Shown one piece after another: positions 17,940 to 26,711 of a stretch of 64,000 bases of DNA (its first letter is position 1; each line of letters starts with the position of its first letter). Source of the DNA: Xanthomonas codiaei (GTDB lineage Bacteria; Pseudomonadota; Gammaproteobacteria; Xanthomonadales; Xanthomonadaceae). The DNA lies in assembly GCF_002939785.1 (NCBI RefSeq), contig NZ_MDEC01000007.1, positions 62,001 to 126,000 on the forward strand, written 5' to 3'. The notes beneath the pieces were generated by a model. The model worked only from the letters and a program-made list of their open reading frames with translations, had not been told where the DNA came from and did no database searches. The translations under genes and the position numbers were made by a program.

Positions 17940-18225
17940 GGCAGCGGCCGCACACGGAAAGCGCCATCCTAACCAGCCATGCGTCGTCGCTGCGCACACA
18001 CCGAACACGCGCCTGCTTCGAAGGCGTCGTCGGCAGCTACCCGGCCGCGACGGCAAGCCACCGCCCGCTCGTTGCGGCACAAGACAATGCATCGGCGAAG
18101 CACCACACGCAGGAGCGAAGGCATTGCCCTGCCGAAGACGACAGTCGCCATCGCAGTGCCTGCAGCCCGGAACGATCGGGAAGCGGCACCTAGACGTCTT
18201 ACGTACCGCTGCAGATCGACAGGCA

Positions 18226-18259
18226 ATAAAAAACGCCGGTCGCTTGCGCGACCGGCGTT
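18226..18259 (-). terminator. Rho-independent terminator of the cold-shock gene
   Basis: Perfect 12-bp stem AACGCCGGTCGC (18232-18243) with GCGACCGGCGTT (18248-18259) and a TTGC loop. On the minus strand it is followed by a T-rich run (18233 down to 18226). It lies 27 bp past the gene. Confidence 0.88.
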
Positions 18260-18286
18260 CTTGGCAACCTTACGGTTGCAGACGGA

Positions 18287-18496
18287 TTAGACCGCCTGCA
18301 CCTGGTCAGCCTGCATGCCCTTCTGGCCCTGCACGGCGACGAAGGAGACCTTCTGGCCTTCCTGCAGCGACTTGAAGCCGGTGCCCTGGATGGCACGGAA
18401 GTGCACGAACAGGTCCGGGCCGCTTTCCGGGGTGATGAAGCCGAAGCCCTTGGCATCATTGAACCACTTCACGACACCGTTCTGACGATCTGACAT
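18287..18496 (-). CDS. cspA: Cold-shock domain protein
   Basis: A 69-residue single OB-fold RNA/DNA chaperone that melts mRNA structure. RNP1 is KGFGFITPE and RNP2 is DLFVHF; the N-terminus [15 protein letters not shown] is canonical. AGGAG lies 8 nt before the ATG. A candidate promoter 180 nt upstream implies a long structured leader, as is typical for cold-regulated csp genes. A strong terminator follows, so it is a single-gene unit. Several csp paralogues exist in this group, so the symbol is approximate. Confidence 0.95.
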   Translation of the reverse strand: MSDRQNGVVKWFNDAKGFGFITPESGPDLFVHFRAIQGTGFKSLQEGQKVSFVAVQGQKGMQADQVQAV

Positions 18497-18988
18497 TTTA
18501 CTAACTCCTGAACTTTTGGATGGATAAATCGCAGCAACCGAGAAACCGGCGCTGAGACTGAGTTGCAGGCGTTGGTAAAGCGGAACGATGGAGCGGGATC
18601 GAATGAGATCTAGCTACACCAGGCCACGATTCACGGTGACCCTTGCAAACACAGTGGGTGCACAGTACTCGTGTTTTATGTAAAAAGCGACACCTTCGGA
18701 CAAAAGTTTTGCTGTCGGGCGCGTTCCGACCGCCTGTCAGGCCATTCCCCTGCCCGTCACATGAATGAATACGCTCTCCCGGCGTGCTCAGTCGTCCGCC
18801 GCGGCAGCGATTTCCGCACTTCATGATCGGCTCGGCAGCCTGGCCGCACCGACCCAGCCCGCCGCCCCCGCACGACGTATTAGGTATGTGTGTGGCAGAT
18901 GGTGGCAGGCACCGCCTCCACGCCACATGCTGCGTTCCCGCCGCGACCGGTCGGCGTATCATGGTCGCCCTTTGCACCTGGTTTCCTG
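18497..18988. other. Long divergent intergenic region between cspA and yaeQ
   Basis: 492 bp. The half next to cspA is notably AT-richer than its surroundings and probably holds the cspA promoter and a long 5' leader. No protein gene is supported. Confidence 0.5.
18675..18703 (-). promoter_or_regulatory. Putative cspA promoter
   Basis: Minus strand TTGTCC (18703-18698), a 17-bp spacer, then CATAAA (18680-18675). A start near 18668 would give a leader of about 170 nt. Matches are 4/6 for each hexamer. Confidence 0.4.
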
Positions 18989-19537
18989 ATGGCTCTCACC
19001 GCCACCGTCCGCAGGGCGGAACTGCAGATCAGCGACATGGATCGCGGCTATTACGCCAATCATTCGCTGACCCTGGCCCAGCACCCTTCCGAAACCGATG
19101 AACGGCTGATGGTGCGGCTGCTGGCGTTCGCCCTGTTCGCCGACGACCGGCTGGAATTCGGCCGCGGCCTCAGCAACGACGACGAGCCGGACCTGTGGCG
19201 GCGCGACTACACCGGCGACCCGGACCTGTGGATCGACCTCGGCCAGCCGGACGACAGCCGCGTGCGCAAGGCCTGCAACCGCTCGCGCGAGGTGGTGGTC
19301 ATCGGCTACGGCGGCCAGGCCACCGAAACCTGGTGGAAGAAGCACGCCAATGCCATGGGCAGGCACCGCAACCTGCGCGTGATCGAGCTCGAATCGCAGG
19401 CCACCGAGGCGCTGGGCGCGTTGATCCAGCGCGGCATGCGCTTTGACGTGATCATCCAGGACGGCGAAGTGCAGATGCTGGCCGACCACGGCAGCGTCAC
19501 CCTGACCCCGATGGTGCGGCAAGCCCCGACCGAATGA
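18989..19537 (+). CDS. yaeQ: YaeQ family protein
   Basis: 182 residues. YaeQ proteins have a PD-(D/E)XK nuclease-like fold of unsettled function; early reports of a link to RfaH transcription were not upheld. Family segments: MALTATVRRAELQISDMDRGYY at the N-terminus, ERLMVRLLAFALFADDRLEFGRGLS, DEPDLWRRD, LWIDLGQPDDSRVRKACNRS and VVIGYGG. The ATG at 18989 is chosen because homology begins there. Its stop overlaps by 4 bp the start of the downstream flavoprotein gene, so the two form an operon. Confidence 0.93.
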   Translation: MALTATVRRAELQISDMDRGYYANHSLTLAQHPSETDERLMVRLLAFALFADDRLEFGRGLSNDDEPDLWRRDYTGDPDLWIDLGQPDDSRVRKACNRSREVVVIGYGGQATETWWKKHANAMGRHRNLRVIELESQATEALGALIQRGMRFDVIIQDGEVQMLADHGSVTLTPMVRQAPTE

Positions 19538-20715
19538 ACATGCGGTGCGACGTGCTGGTCATCGGCGCCGGAGCCGCCGGCCTGATGAGCGCCTTCACCG
19601 CTGGCCGCCGTGGCCGCCGGGTGCTGGTGATCGACCATGCCAACAAGGTCGGCAAGAAGATCCTGATGTCCGGCGGCGGGCGCTGCAACTTCACCAATAC
19701 CGGCACCACGCCGGGCAACTTCCTCTCCGCCAACCGGCACTTCTGCAAATCGGCCCTGGCGCGCTACAGCCCCGGCGATTTCGTGGAGCTGGTCGAACGC
19801 CACGGCATTGCGTACCACGAGAAGGAGCTGGGCCAGCTGTTCTGCGACATTTCGTCCAAGCAGATCGTGCGCCTGCTGCTGGACGAGTGCGAGGCGGCCG
19901 GGGTGCAAGTCCGCACCCAGTGCCAGGTGCAATTGGTGCAGCGCGACAGCGACGGCTTCAGCGTGCAGACCAGCGCCGGCCGCGTGCAGGCGCAATCGCT
20001 GATCGTCGCCACCGGCGGGCTGTCGATTCCCAGCATGGGCGCCAGCGGCTTGGGCTATGCGCTGGCCCAGCAGTTCGGCCACACGCTGCTGCCGACGCGC
20101 GCCGGGCTGGTGCCGCTCACCCTGAGCGGCAAGCACCAGGAACGCCTGCAGGACCTGTCCGGGCTGGCCTTGCCGGTGGAAGCGCACTGCAACGGCGTCA
20201 GTTTCCGCAATTCCATGCTGCTGACCCATCGCGGCGTCAGCGGTCCGGCGATCCTGCAGATCTCTTCTTATTGGCAACCGGGCGAGGACCTGCGCCTGGA
20301 CCTGCTGCCCGGCCACGATGCGGCGGCGTGGCTGCGCGAGCAGAAGCAGCAACGTGGCGCCACCGAACTGCGCAACGTACTGGGCGATGTGCTGCCGCGG
20401 CGCTTCGCGCAGCGGCTTTGCGAGGTGTGGCTGCCGGACAAGCCGGTGCGGCAGCTGGACCCGCCGCAGCTGCAGAGCGCGGCCGATCTCCTCGGCGCGT
20501 TCCCGCTGGTCGCCAGCGGAACCGAGGGCTACCGCACCGCTGAAGTCACCCTGGGCGGCGTCGATACCCACCAGGTCTCCAGTGCCACGATGGAGTCGCG
20601 GCTGACCGCTGGCCTGTACTTCGTCGGCGAGGTGCTGGACGTCACCGGCTGGCTGGGCGGATACAACTTTCAGTGGGCGTGGGCATCCGGACATGCCGCC
20701 GGAAGCGTGGCGTAG
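19534..20715 (+). CDS. NAD(P)/FAD-dependent oxidoreductase, BaiN/RdsA (YhiN, HI0933) family
   Basis: 393 residues. N-terminal dinucleotide-binding loop VLVIGAGAAGLMSA, then the family hallmark KKILMSGGGRCNFTN, LIVATGGLSIPSMGASGLGY, and C-terminal YFVGEVLDVTGWLGGYNFQWAWASG, the FAD-binding end of the HI0933 family. Cytoplasmic. The physiological reaction is not settled; relatives act as flavin-dependent reductases. It overlaps yaeQ by 4 bp (ATGA). Confidence 0.92.
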   Translation: MNMRCDVLVIGAGAAGLMSAFTAGRRGRRVLVIDHANKVGKKILMSGGGRCNFTNTGTTPGNFLSANRHFCKSALARYSPGDFVELVERHGIAYHEKELGQLFCDISSKQIVRLLLDECEAAGVQVRTQCQVQLVQRDSDGFSVQTSAGRVQAQSLIVATGGLSIPSMGASGLGYALAQQFGHTLLPTRAGLVPLTLSGKHQERLQDLSGLALPVEAHCNGVSFRNSMLLTHRGVSGPAILQISSYWQPGEDLRLDLLPGHDAAAWLREQKQQRGATELRNVLGDVLPRRFAQRLCEVWLPDKPVRQLDPPQLQSAADLLGAFPLVASGTEGYRTAEVTLGGVDTHQVSSATMESRLTAGLYFVGEVLDVTGWLGGYNFQWAWASGHAAGSVA

Positions 20716-20946
20716 GCGCCACGGCGCGGCGGCATTGCGCATCGGCGACCGAGCACGACATCGGCGCGCTCGGGATGTAAGACAGACACTGTCATCGTCC
20801 GCGCATCGAACGCCGATCACCTTGCTCGGCGAGGTCATTGCCAGCCCAATTGTTGCGCCACGTCTCACACTGGATGCGGCATGATCCACACACATGGACG
20901 TGCCTGACCCCTTCGTGTATTAAAGCCCGTCTCTAGGGAGCCGCGC

Positions 20947-23016
20947 ATGCAAAAAGGCAAAGATCTCACCCTCCGCCTGATGATCGTCGACGACAGCGTG
21001 GAGAGTGCCGAGACCATCGTCACCGCACTGCGCAACGGCGGCATCGCGGTGCGTCCTTCGCGTCCGCAGAACCAGGAGGAGCTGGCCAGCATGCTCTCGG
21101 GCCAGATCGATCTGGCCATCCAGGGCCAGGCCCAGCAGGTGCCGATGAGCGCCCTGCAGGCGCAGATCGCGGGCAGCGGCAAGGACATTCCGGTCATCCT
21201 GCTGGCCGAGCGGATCGAAGAGAACGCCATTGTCGAGGCGGCTTCCCATGGCGTGCGTGCCATCGCCCTGCGTCATCGTCCCGAGCATCTGCTCGCGCTG
21301 GTGCGCTCGGAGTGGGCCGACCTGCAGGCACGCCGTGGCCTGCGCCGCATCGAAGCACAGATGCGCGAGACCGAGCGCCGCTGCGATGCCTTGATCGCTT
21401 CTTCGCGCGACCCCATCGCCTACGTGCACGAAGGCATGCATATCCGCGCCAACGAGGCGTATCTGGAAATGTTCGGCTTCGAGTCGTTCGACGATGTCGA
21501 AGGCATCTCGCTGCTGGACATGATTGCCGCGCAATACGTCGACGATTTCAAGCAACTGCTGAAGGCCATGTCCAAGGGCAAACCGCCGCCGGCGCAGTAC
21601 AAGGTCGACGCGCGCCGGCTGGAGGGCGACACCTTTCCGGCAACGATGGAGTTCGCCACTGCCACCTACGAAGGCGAACCCTGCATCCAGGTGGTGTTCC
21701 GCCGCCGCGAGGAGTTCGACCCGGAACTGGCACGCGAGGTCGAGGACCTGCGCCAGCGCGACCAGGTCACCGGACTGCTCAACCGCCCCACCTTCATGGT
21801 GGCGCTGGAACAGGCGGTGGCACAGGCCGGTCGCAGCGAGGGCCAGTCCGGTTTCCTGCTGATCGAGCCGGATCACTACACGCGCATCCTCCCCGAGATT
21901 GGACTGGATTCGGCTGATGCCCTGATCTCCGCGATGGCCGCACACGTGGCCGGCGTGGTGGACGAGAGCGTGGTGGCGGCGCGCTTTGGCGAGCACAGCT
22001 TCGCGCTGCTGATGGACGGCAACTACGCGCGCACCCATGCCACGGCAGAAACCGTGCGCGATGCGTTTGCGCAGCATGTCTTCAGCGTTGGCGCACGCTC
22101 GGCTACGGTGACGGTGAGCATCGGCGGAGTGCAGATCGGCGAAAAGATCGCCAGCATCGGCCAGGTGCTCAATCGCGGCACCGAGGCGGTGCGCACCACC
22201 GCCGAGCTGGGCGGCAACGCGGTCAGCATCTACGACCCGGCCGCCTCGGACCGCGCCGAGGAAGAACGCATCGCACGCTGGGTCGAACACCTGCGCGAAG
22301 CGCTGGCCGGCGACGGCTTCCTGCTGCACTACCAGCCGGTGCTCAACCTGCAGGGCGAGCCGCTGGAGCTGTACCAGGCCTTCCTGCGGCTGGAGCGCAA
22401 CGGCGAGATGATGTCGCCCAACGCCTTCATGGCGATCGCCGAAGAACACGACCTGATCACCGAGATCGACCGTTGGGTGGTGGCGCGCGCGATCCGCCAG
22501 CTCGGCGAGCGGCAGCGTGCGGGCCACAAGACGCACCTGTTGGTGCGCATCGGACCCAACTCGTTCTCCGATCCGCAGATGATCGACACCATCCGCGAGC
22601 AGTTGGCGGTATACGGCGTACCTGGCGAACGGCTATGGCTGCAGACCCCGGAATCGAAGGTGTTCACCCATCTGCGCAATGCGCAGCAATTCCTGGCGGC
22701 GGTATCGGCAATGGGCTGCAAGGTCGGGCTGGAACAATTCGGTTCGGGCCTGGACTCGTTCCAGCTGCTGGCGCACTTCCAGCCGGCCTTCCTCAAGCTG
22801 GATCGCGGCATCACCGGCGAGGTCGCCTCGGCGCGCGAAAGCCAGGAGAAGATCCGCGAGATCACTTCGCGCGCGCAGCCGGCCGGCATTCTGACCGTGG
22901 CCGAGTTCGTCGCCGATGCGCAGTCGATGAGCAGCTTCTTCAGTGCCGGGGTGGACTATGTGCAGGGCGACTTCGTGGCGCCCACCGGGCCGCTGATGAA
23001 CTACGAATTCGGCTGA
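20947..23016 (+). CDS. fimX: FimX/Filp-type type IV pilus regulator (REC-PAS-GGDEF-EAL, degenerate)
   Basis: 689 residues: receiver-like domain (1-125), PAS (about 140-250), GGDEF-like (about 260-430), EAL-like (about 440-689). The receiver domain starts LRLMIVDDSVESAE, but the usual phospho-acceptor Asp region is altered (QIDLAIQG). The GGDEF signature is replaced by FGEHSF, and the EAL signature by QAFLRLE, so neither enzyme activity is expected. This is the pattern of FimX (Filp in X. oryzae), which binds c-di-GMP through its EAL domain and contacts a PilZ protein and the pilus ATPase PilB to drive twitching and virulence. The RBS TAGGGAG lies 9 nt before the ATG, and TATTAA about 25 nt upstream may be the -10. 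A bidirectional terminator follows. Confidence 0.92.
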   Translation: MQKGKDLTLRLMIVDDSVESAETIVTALRNGGIAVRPSRPQNQEELASMLSGQIDLAIQGQAQQVPMSALQAQIAGSGKDIPVILLAERIEENAIVEAASHGVRAIALRHRPEHLLALVRSEWADLQARRGLRRIEAQMRETERRCDALIASSRDPIAYVHEGMHIRANEAYLEMFGFESFDDVEGISLLDMIAAQYVDDFKQLLKAMSKGKPPPAQYKVDARRLEGDTFPATMEFATATYEGEPCIQVVFRRREEFDPELAREVEDLRQRDQVTGLLNRPTFMVALEQAVAQAGRSEGQSGFLLIEPDHYTRILPEIGLDSADALISAMAAHVAGVVDESVVAARFGEHSFALLMDGNYARTHATAETVRDAFAQHVFSVGARSATVTVSIGGVQIGEKIASIGQVLNRGTEAVRTTAELGGNAVSIYDPAASDRAEEERIARWVEHLREALAGDGFLLHYQPVLNLQGEPLELYQAFLRLERNGEMMSPNAFMAIAEEHDLITEIDRWVVARAIRQLGERQRAGHKTHLLVRIGPNSFSDPQMIDTIREQLAVYGVPGERLWLQTPESKVFTHLRNAQQFLAAVSAMGCKVGLEQFGSGLDSFQLLAHFQPAFLKLDRGITGEVASARESQEKIREITSRAQPAGILTVAEFVADAQSMSSFFSAGVDYVQGDFVAPTGPLMNYEFG

Positions 23017-23046
23017 GGCAACCGAAAGCCGGTCACGCAGGAAAAC

Positions 23047-23073
23047 AAAAAACCCGCAAGGCGCGGGTTTTTT
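23047..23073. terminator. Bidirectional terminator between fimX and htpX
   Basis: AAAAAACCCGC (23047-23057) pairs with GCGGGTTTTTT (23063-23073) around a 5-nt loop. It gives a T-tract on both strands. It lies 31 bp after fimX and 168 bp after htpX. Confidence 0.9.
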
Positions 23074-23240
23074 GGTTCCTTCAAGCCGATACGCTGTCGA
23101 TGGGCTTGCGACTAGACGATGCAGCGGGCGACGGTGGCATCGAGCGTGGGTGGCGCGTTCATGTGGCCGTTGCACCGATGATCGATACTGACTCCGGCGG
23201 CGCCTTCCGCATCACACCGAGCCGCGATGTCGAGAGCCGT

Positions 23241-24119
23241 TTACAGTGCCGTGCCATTGGCCGCACGCAGCGCCGCAATGCGCTCGGTCAACGGCGGGTG
23301 GCTCAGGAACAGGCGACGCAACCCGTCGCCGACCGCGCCGGAGATACCGAAGGCCTGCACCTGCGAGGGCAAGGTGCTCTGCCCGTGATTGAGCGACAGG
23401 CGTTCCAGGGCCGCGATCATCTTGCTGCGGCCGGCCAGCTGTGCGCCACCGACATCGGCACGGAACTCGCGGCGACGCGAGAACCACATGGCGATCATGG
23501 TGGCGAACACACCCAACACCATCTCCAGCGCGAACACGATGATGTAGTACGCAAACCCTCGGCCGCCTTCGCGGTCGCCCGACACGACGCTGTCGATGAT
23601 GCCGCCGACCACGCGCGCCAGTACGATCACGAAGGTGTTCAGCACGCCCTGCAGCAGGGCCATGGTCACCATGTCGCCATTGGCCACGTGGGCGATCTCG
23701 TGGCCGAGCACGGCCTCGGCCTCGTCCTGGTTCATGTTCTGCAGCAGGCCGGTCGAGACGGCGACCAGCGCGTTGTTGCGATTGGCGCCGGTGGCGAAGG
23801 CATTGATCTCCGGCGCGTTGTAGATTGCCACTTCCGGCATGCCGATGCCGGCTGCCTGGGCCTGGCGCTGCACCGTCTCGACCAGCCAGCGCTCGGTCGG
23901 CGTGCGCGGCTCGGTGATCACCTGGGCGCCAGTGCTGCGCTTGGCCATGAACTTGGACAACAGCAGCGAGATGAAGGAACCACCGAAGCCGAAAATGGCT
24001 CCCATCACCAGCAAGCCGCTCATCTGCGCAGGATTGACGCCCAGGACCGACATCACGACGCTGGCGAGCATCAACACCGCCAGGTTGGTCAGCAGGAACA
24101 GGAAGATGCGGTTGAACAT
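23241..24119 (-). CDS. htpX: Membrane zinc metalloprotease HtpX
   Basis: An inner-membrane heat-shock protease that cuts misfolded membrane proteins and partners FtsH in quality control. 292 residues. Two N-terminal TM helices (4-26 and about 35-55), then HEIAH (His140, Glu141, His144) with the zinc ligand Glu further on in [13 protein letters not shown], and two more TM helices between (about 153-173 and 188-208). The N-terminus [15 protein letters not shown] is typical. A single gene, ending at the shared terminator. Confidence 0.96.
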   Translation of the reverse strand: MFNRIFLFLLTNLAVLMLASVVMSVLGVNPAQMSGLLVMGAIFGFGGSFISLLLSKFMAKRSTGAQVITEPRTPTERWLVETVQRQAQAAGIGMPEVAIYNAPEINAFATGANRNNALVAVSTGLLQNMNQDEAEAVLGHEIAHVANGDMVTMALLQGVLNTFVIVLARVVGGIIDSVVSGDREGGRGFAYYIIVFALEMVLGVFATMIAMWFSRRREFRADVGGAQLAGRSKMIAALERLSLNHGQSTLPSQVQAFGISGAVGDGLRRLFLSHPPLTERIAALRAANGTAL

Positions 24120-24216
24120 GACGCGCGGGCTCCACTCGAAGGGGGTGAACTGCTGCGGATCTGCGGACAGCCCCGCTTGAAATCAAGCGCGCACCTGACC
24201 GACGATTCAGCTGTCC

Positions 24217-25116
24217 ATGCCCTCACCTTCCTACCGCGGCCGCTTCGCGCCCTCCCCGACCGGCCCGCTGCACTTCGGCTCGCTACTGGCCGCCTTCGGC
24301 AGCTGGCTGCTCGCCCGCCATGCCGGCGGGCAGTGGTGCGTGCGCATCGAAGACATCGATCCGCCACGCGCCGAAGCCGGTGCGTCCGAGCGTCAATTGC
24401 GCACCCTGGCTGCCTTCGGCCTGGTGTCGGACCTGCCGGTGATCCGACAATCCGATCGCGACGTGCATTACACCACCGCACTCACCACCCTGATGGAGGC
24501 CGGGCTGGCGTTCGAATGCAGCTGCAGCCGCGCCGATCTGGCCGGCATGGGCGGCATCCACCACGCCTGTGTCGCCCCACTGGGCGCACGCCGCGCGGTG
24601 CGGTTGCGGGTGCCGCCGCAGTCGCCGGTGGGCTTCGACGACGCGCTGCAGGGGCGCATCGTGCAGGACGTCTACGCGGAGGTGGGCGATGTGGTGCTGC
24701 GGCGTGCCGATGGCTACTGGGCCTACCAGCTCGCGGTGGTCGTGGACGATGCGGCGCAGGCCGTGACCGACGTGGTACGCGGCGCCGACCTGCTCGATTC
24801 CACCCCGCGCCAGCTAGTGCTGCAGCGCGCCCTGGGCCTGCCGCAACCACGCTATCTGCACCTGCCGCTGATCCTGGATGCCGAGGGCCGCAAGCTGTCC
24901 AAGTCGCACGCCGCCCCCGCGCTGGACGATGCAGACCCGCTGCCCGCACTACGCAGCGCCTGGCAGGCACTTGGGCAGCAGCCTGCTGCACTGCCGCGGT
25001 ATGGCGGCGTGGACACGCTGCAGCAGCAGGCCGTGCAGCATTTTTCGCCGGATCTGATGCCGGCCACGCCCACGCTCGACCTGTCCATGCGCGCATCGCC
25101 CCCGCCGCGTGACTAG
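24217..25116 (+). CDS. gluQ: Glutamyl-Q tRNA(Asp) synthetase
   Basis: A GluRS paralogue without the anticodon-binding domain. It activates glutamate without tRNA and attaches it to queuosine in tRNA-Asp. 299 residues. HIGH-type motif in GRFAPSPTGPLHFGSLLAA, WCVRIEDIDPPRAE, a zinc site (Cys-x-Cys in FECSCSRADL and a later Cys in IHHACVA), and the KMSKS-type loop GRKLSKSHAA. It ends after the catalytic region, as GluQ-RS does. The queuosine-pathway gene queG lies about 9 kb away in this window. phbB follows 86 bp downstream on the same strand. Confidence 0.95.
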   Translation: MPSPSYRGRFAPSPTGPLHFGSLLAAFGSWLLARHAGGQWCVRIEDIDPPRAEAGASERQLRTLAAFGLVSDLPVIRQSDRDVHYTTALTTLMEAGLAFECSCSRADLAGMGGIHHACVAPLGARRAVRLRVPPQSPVGFDDALQGRIVQDVYAEVGDVVLRRADGYWAYQLAVVVDDAAQAVTDVVRGADLLDSTPRQLVLQRALGLPQPRYLHLPLILDAEGRKLSKSHAAPALDDADPLPALRSAWQALGQQPAALPRYGGVDTLQQQAVQHFSPDLMPATPTLDLSMRASPPPRD

Positions 25117-25202
25117 AATTGCGCCCCAGCACCGGCATCCGGGCGCGGCGCCTGCGCCACCGCCCTGACCGCCTCCAGCCTCACCTGCTCATTGGAGTCG
25201 TC

Positions 25203-25943
25203 ATGACATCTCGCGTCGCATTGGTCACCGGCGGCACCGGCGGTATCGGCACCGCCATCTGCAAGCGCCTGGCCGATCAGGGCCATCGGGTCGCCAGCAA
25301 TTTCCGCAACGAGGAAAAGGCGCGCGACTGGCAACAGCGCATGCAGGCGCAGGGCTACGACATCGCCCTGTTCCGTGGCGATGTCGCCTCGTCCGAGCAT
25401 GCGCGCGCATTGGTCGAGGAGGTCGAAGCGGCACTCGGCCCGATCGAGGTGCTGGTCAACAATGCCGGGATCACCCGCGACACCACCTTCCACCGCATGA
25501 CCGCCGAACAGTGGCATGACGTGATCAACACCAATCTCAACTCGGTGTTCAACGTCACCCGCCCGGTGATCGAGGGCATGCGCAGGCGCGGTTGGGGCCG
25601 GGTGATCCAGATCAGCTCCATCAACGGGCTCAAGGGCCAGTACGGCCAGGCCAATTACGCCGCGGCCAAGGCCGGCATGCACGGCTTCACCATCTCGCTG
25701 GCGCGCGAGAACGCCGCCTTCGGAGTCACCGTCAACACGGTCTCGCCCGGTTACGTGGCCACCGACATGGTGATGGCGGTGCCGGAGGAAGTGCGCGCCA
25801 AGATCGTGGCCGACATTCCCACCGGCCGGCTGGGCCGGCCGGAAGAGATCGCCTATGCGGTGGCGTTCCTGGTGGCGGAAGAGGCTGCCTGGATCACTGG
25901 CTCCAATCTGGACATCAACGGCGGCCACCACATGGGCTGGTAA
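25203..25943 (+). CDS. phbB: Acetoacetyl-CoA reductase
   Basis: An NADPH-dependent short-chain dehydrogenase that makes (R)-3-hydroxybutyryl-CoA for polyhydroxybutyrate. 246 residues. Cofactor loop VTGGTGGIGTAI, NNAGI (VLVNNAGITRDTTFHRM), catalytic Ser in QISSINGLKGQYGQ, YAAAK tetrad, and PGYVATDMV. The segments NFRNEEKARDW and INGGHHMGW are typical of PhaB. The ATG at 25203 has GGAG upstream; a TTG start at 25119 would add unrelated residues. The regulator phaR follows 159 bp later. The polymer synthase genes are not in the window. Confidence 0.93.
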   Translation: MTSRVALVTGGTGGIGTAICKRLADQGHRVASNFRNEEKARDWQQRMQAQGYDIALFRGDVASSEHARALVEEVEAALGPIEVLVNNAGITRDTTFHRMTAEQWHDVINTNLNSVFNVTRPVIEGMRRRGWGRVIQISSINGLKGQYGQANYAAAKAGMHGFTISLARENAAFGVTVNTVSPGYVATDMVMAVPEEVRAKIVADIPTGRLGRPEEIAYAVAFLVAEEAAWITGSNLDINGGHHMGW

Positions 25944-25947
25944 CGTT

Positions 25948-25996
25948 TGCTGCAACTTTGCGGTGCAGCATGGATTTGACCCAAAAACCATGCTGC
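25948..25996. promoter_or_regulatory. TGC-rich inverted repeats between phbB and phaR
   Basis: TGCTGCA (25948-25954), TGCAGCA (25964-25970) and CCATGCTGC (25988-25996) alternate in orientation. PhaR proteins bind TGC-containing repeats, so this is a candidate operator. The pair TGCAGCATGG (25964-25973) and CCATGCTGCG, followed by CATTTTTAAT, can also fold as a phbB terminator. Confidence 0.5.
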
Positions 25997-26102
25997 GCAC
26001 CATTTTTAATGTGTCCGCTTAAGCAAATAAGGCAGTTTGGCTGTTGCAACCGCTGCTGCGCTGCGCCATCCTGCGCGCACTATCAGTGTGAGTGAACGTT
26101 CC

Positions 26103-26669
26103 ATGGCCGGACTTCGCATCATCAAGAAGTATCCCAATCGCCGTCTCTACGACACCGAGATTTCCAGTTACATCACCATTGAAGACGTCCGCCAGCTGAT
26201 CATCGATGGCGAAGAGTTCGAGGTCCGCGACGCCAAGAGCGGCGAAGACCTCAGCCGCGCGGTGCTGCTGCAGATCATCGCCGACCAGGAACAGGACGGC
26301 GAGCCCATGCTCTCCACCCAGCTGCTGAGCCAGATCATCCGCTTTTACGGGGATTCGCTGCAGGGCTTCATGGGCAACTACCTGGAGCGCAGCATGCAGG
26401 TGTTCCTGGACCAGCAGCAGCAGTTCCGCCAACAGATGGGCAATCTGCTCGGGCAGACCCCATGGGCGATGATGAACCAGCTGACCGAGCGCAACCTGGA
26501 GCTGTGGCAGGAATTCCAGCGCAACTTCGGCGCCGGCTTCGGTCGTCCGGGCGGCCCCGGCACCCCGCCGAGCCCGCCTGGGGCTGGCAGCATGGGCAGT
26601 GGCCCGATGGGCACCGGCACGCACAGTGCCTCGGGCAACCACACCGGCAAGGCCCGCAATCGCGGATGA
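26103..26669 (+). CDS. phaR: Polyhydroxyalkanoate synthesis repressor PhaR
   Basis: A DNA- and polymer-binding repressor that controls phasin and PHA genes. 188 residues. The N-terminal PHB_acc_N domain is canonical (LRIIKKYPNRRLYDTEISSYITIEDVRQLI); one or two PHB_acc repeats follow (LLSQIIRFYGDSLQGFMGNYLERSMQVF), with a Gln-rich coiled stretch and a Gly/Pro-rich disordered tail. The ATG at 26103 is where family homology begins. It is next to phbB, with TGC-rich repeats between, suggesting autoregulation. Confidence 0.93.
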   Translation: MAGLRIIKKYPNRRLYDTEISSYITIEDVRQLIIDGEEFEVRDAKSGEDLSRAVLLQIIADQEQDGEPMLSTQLLSQIIRFYGDSLQGFMGNYLERSMQVFLDQQQQFRQQMGNLLGQTPWAMMNQLTERNLELWQEFQRNFGAGFGRPGGPGTPPSPPGAGSMGSGPMGTGTHSASGNHTGKARNRG

Positions 26670-26711
26670 TCGACCTTGGCGCGTGGAGCCGGGCGGCTCT
26701 ACGCGCAAGCG

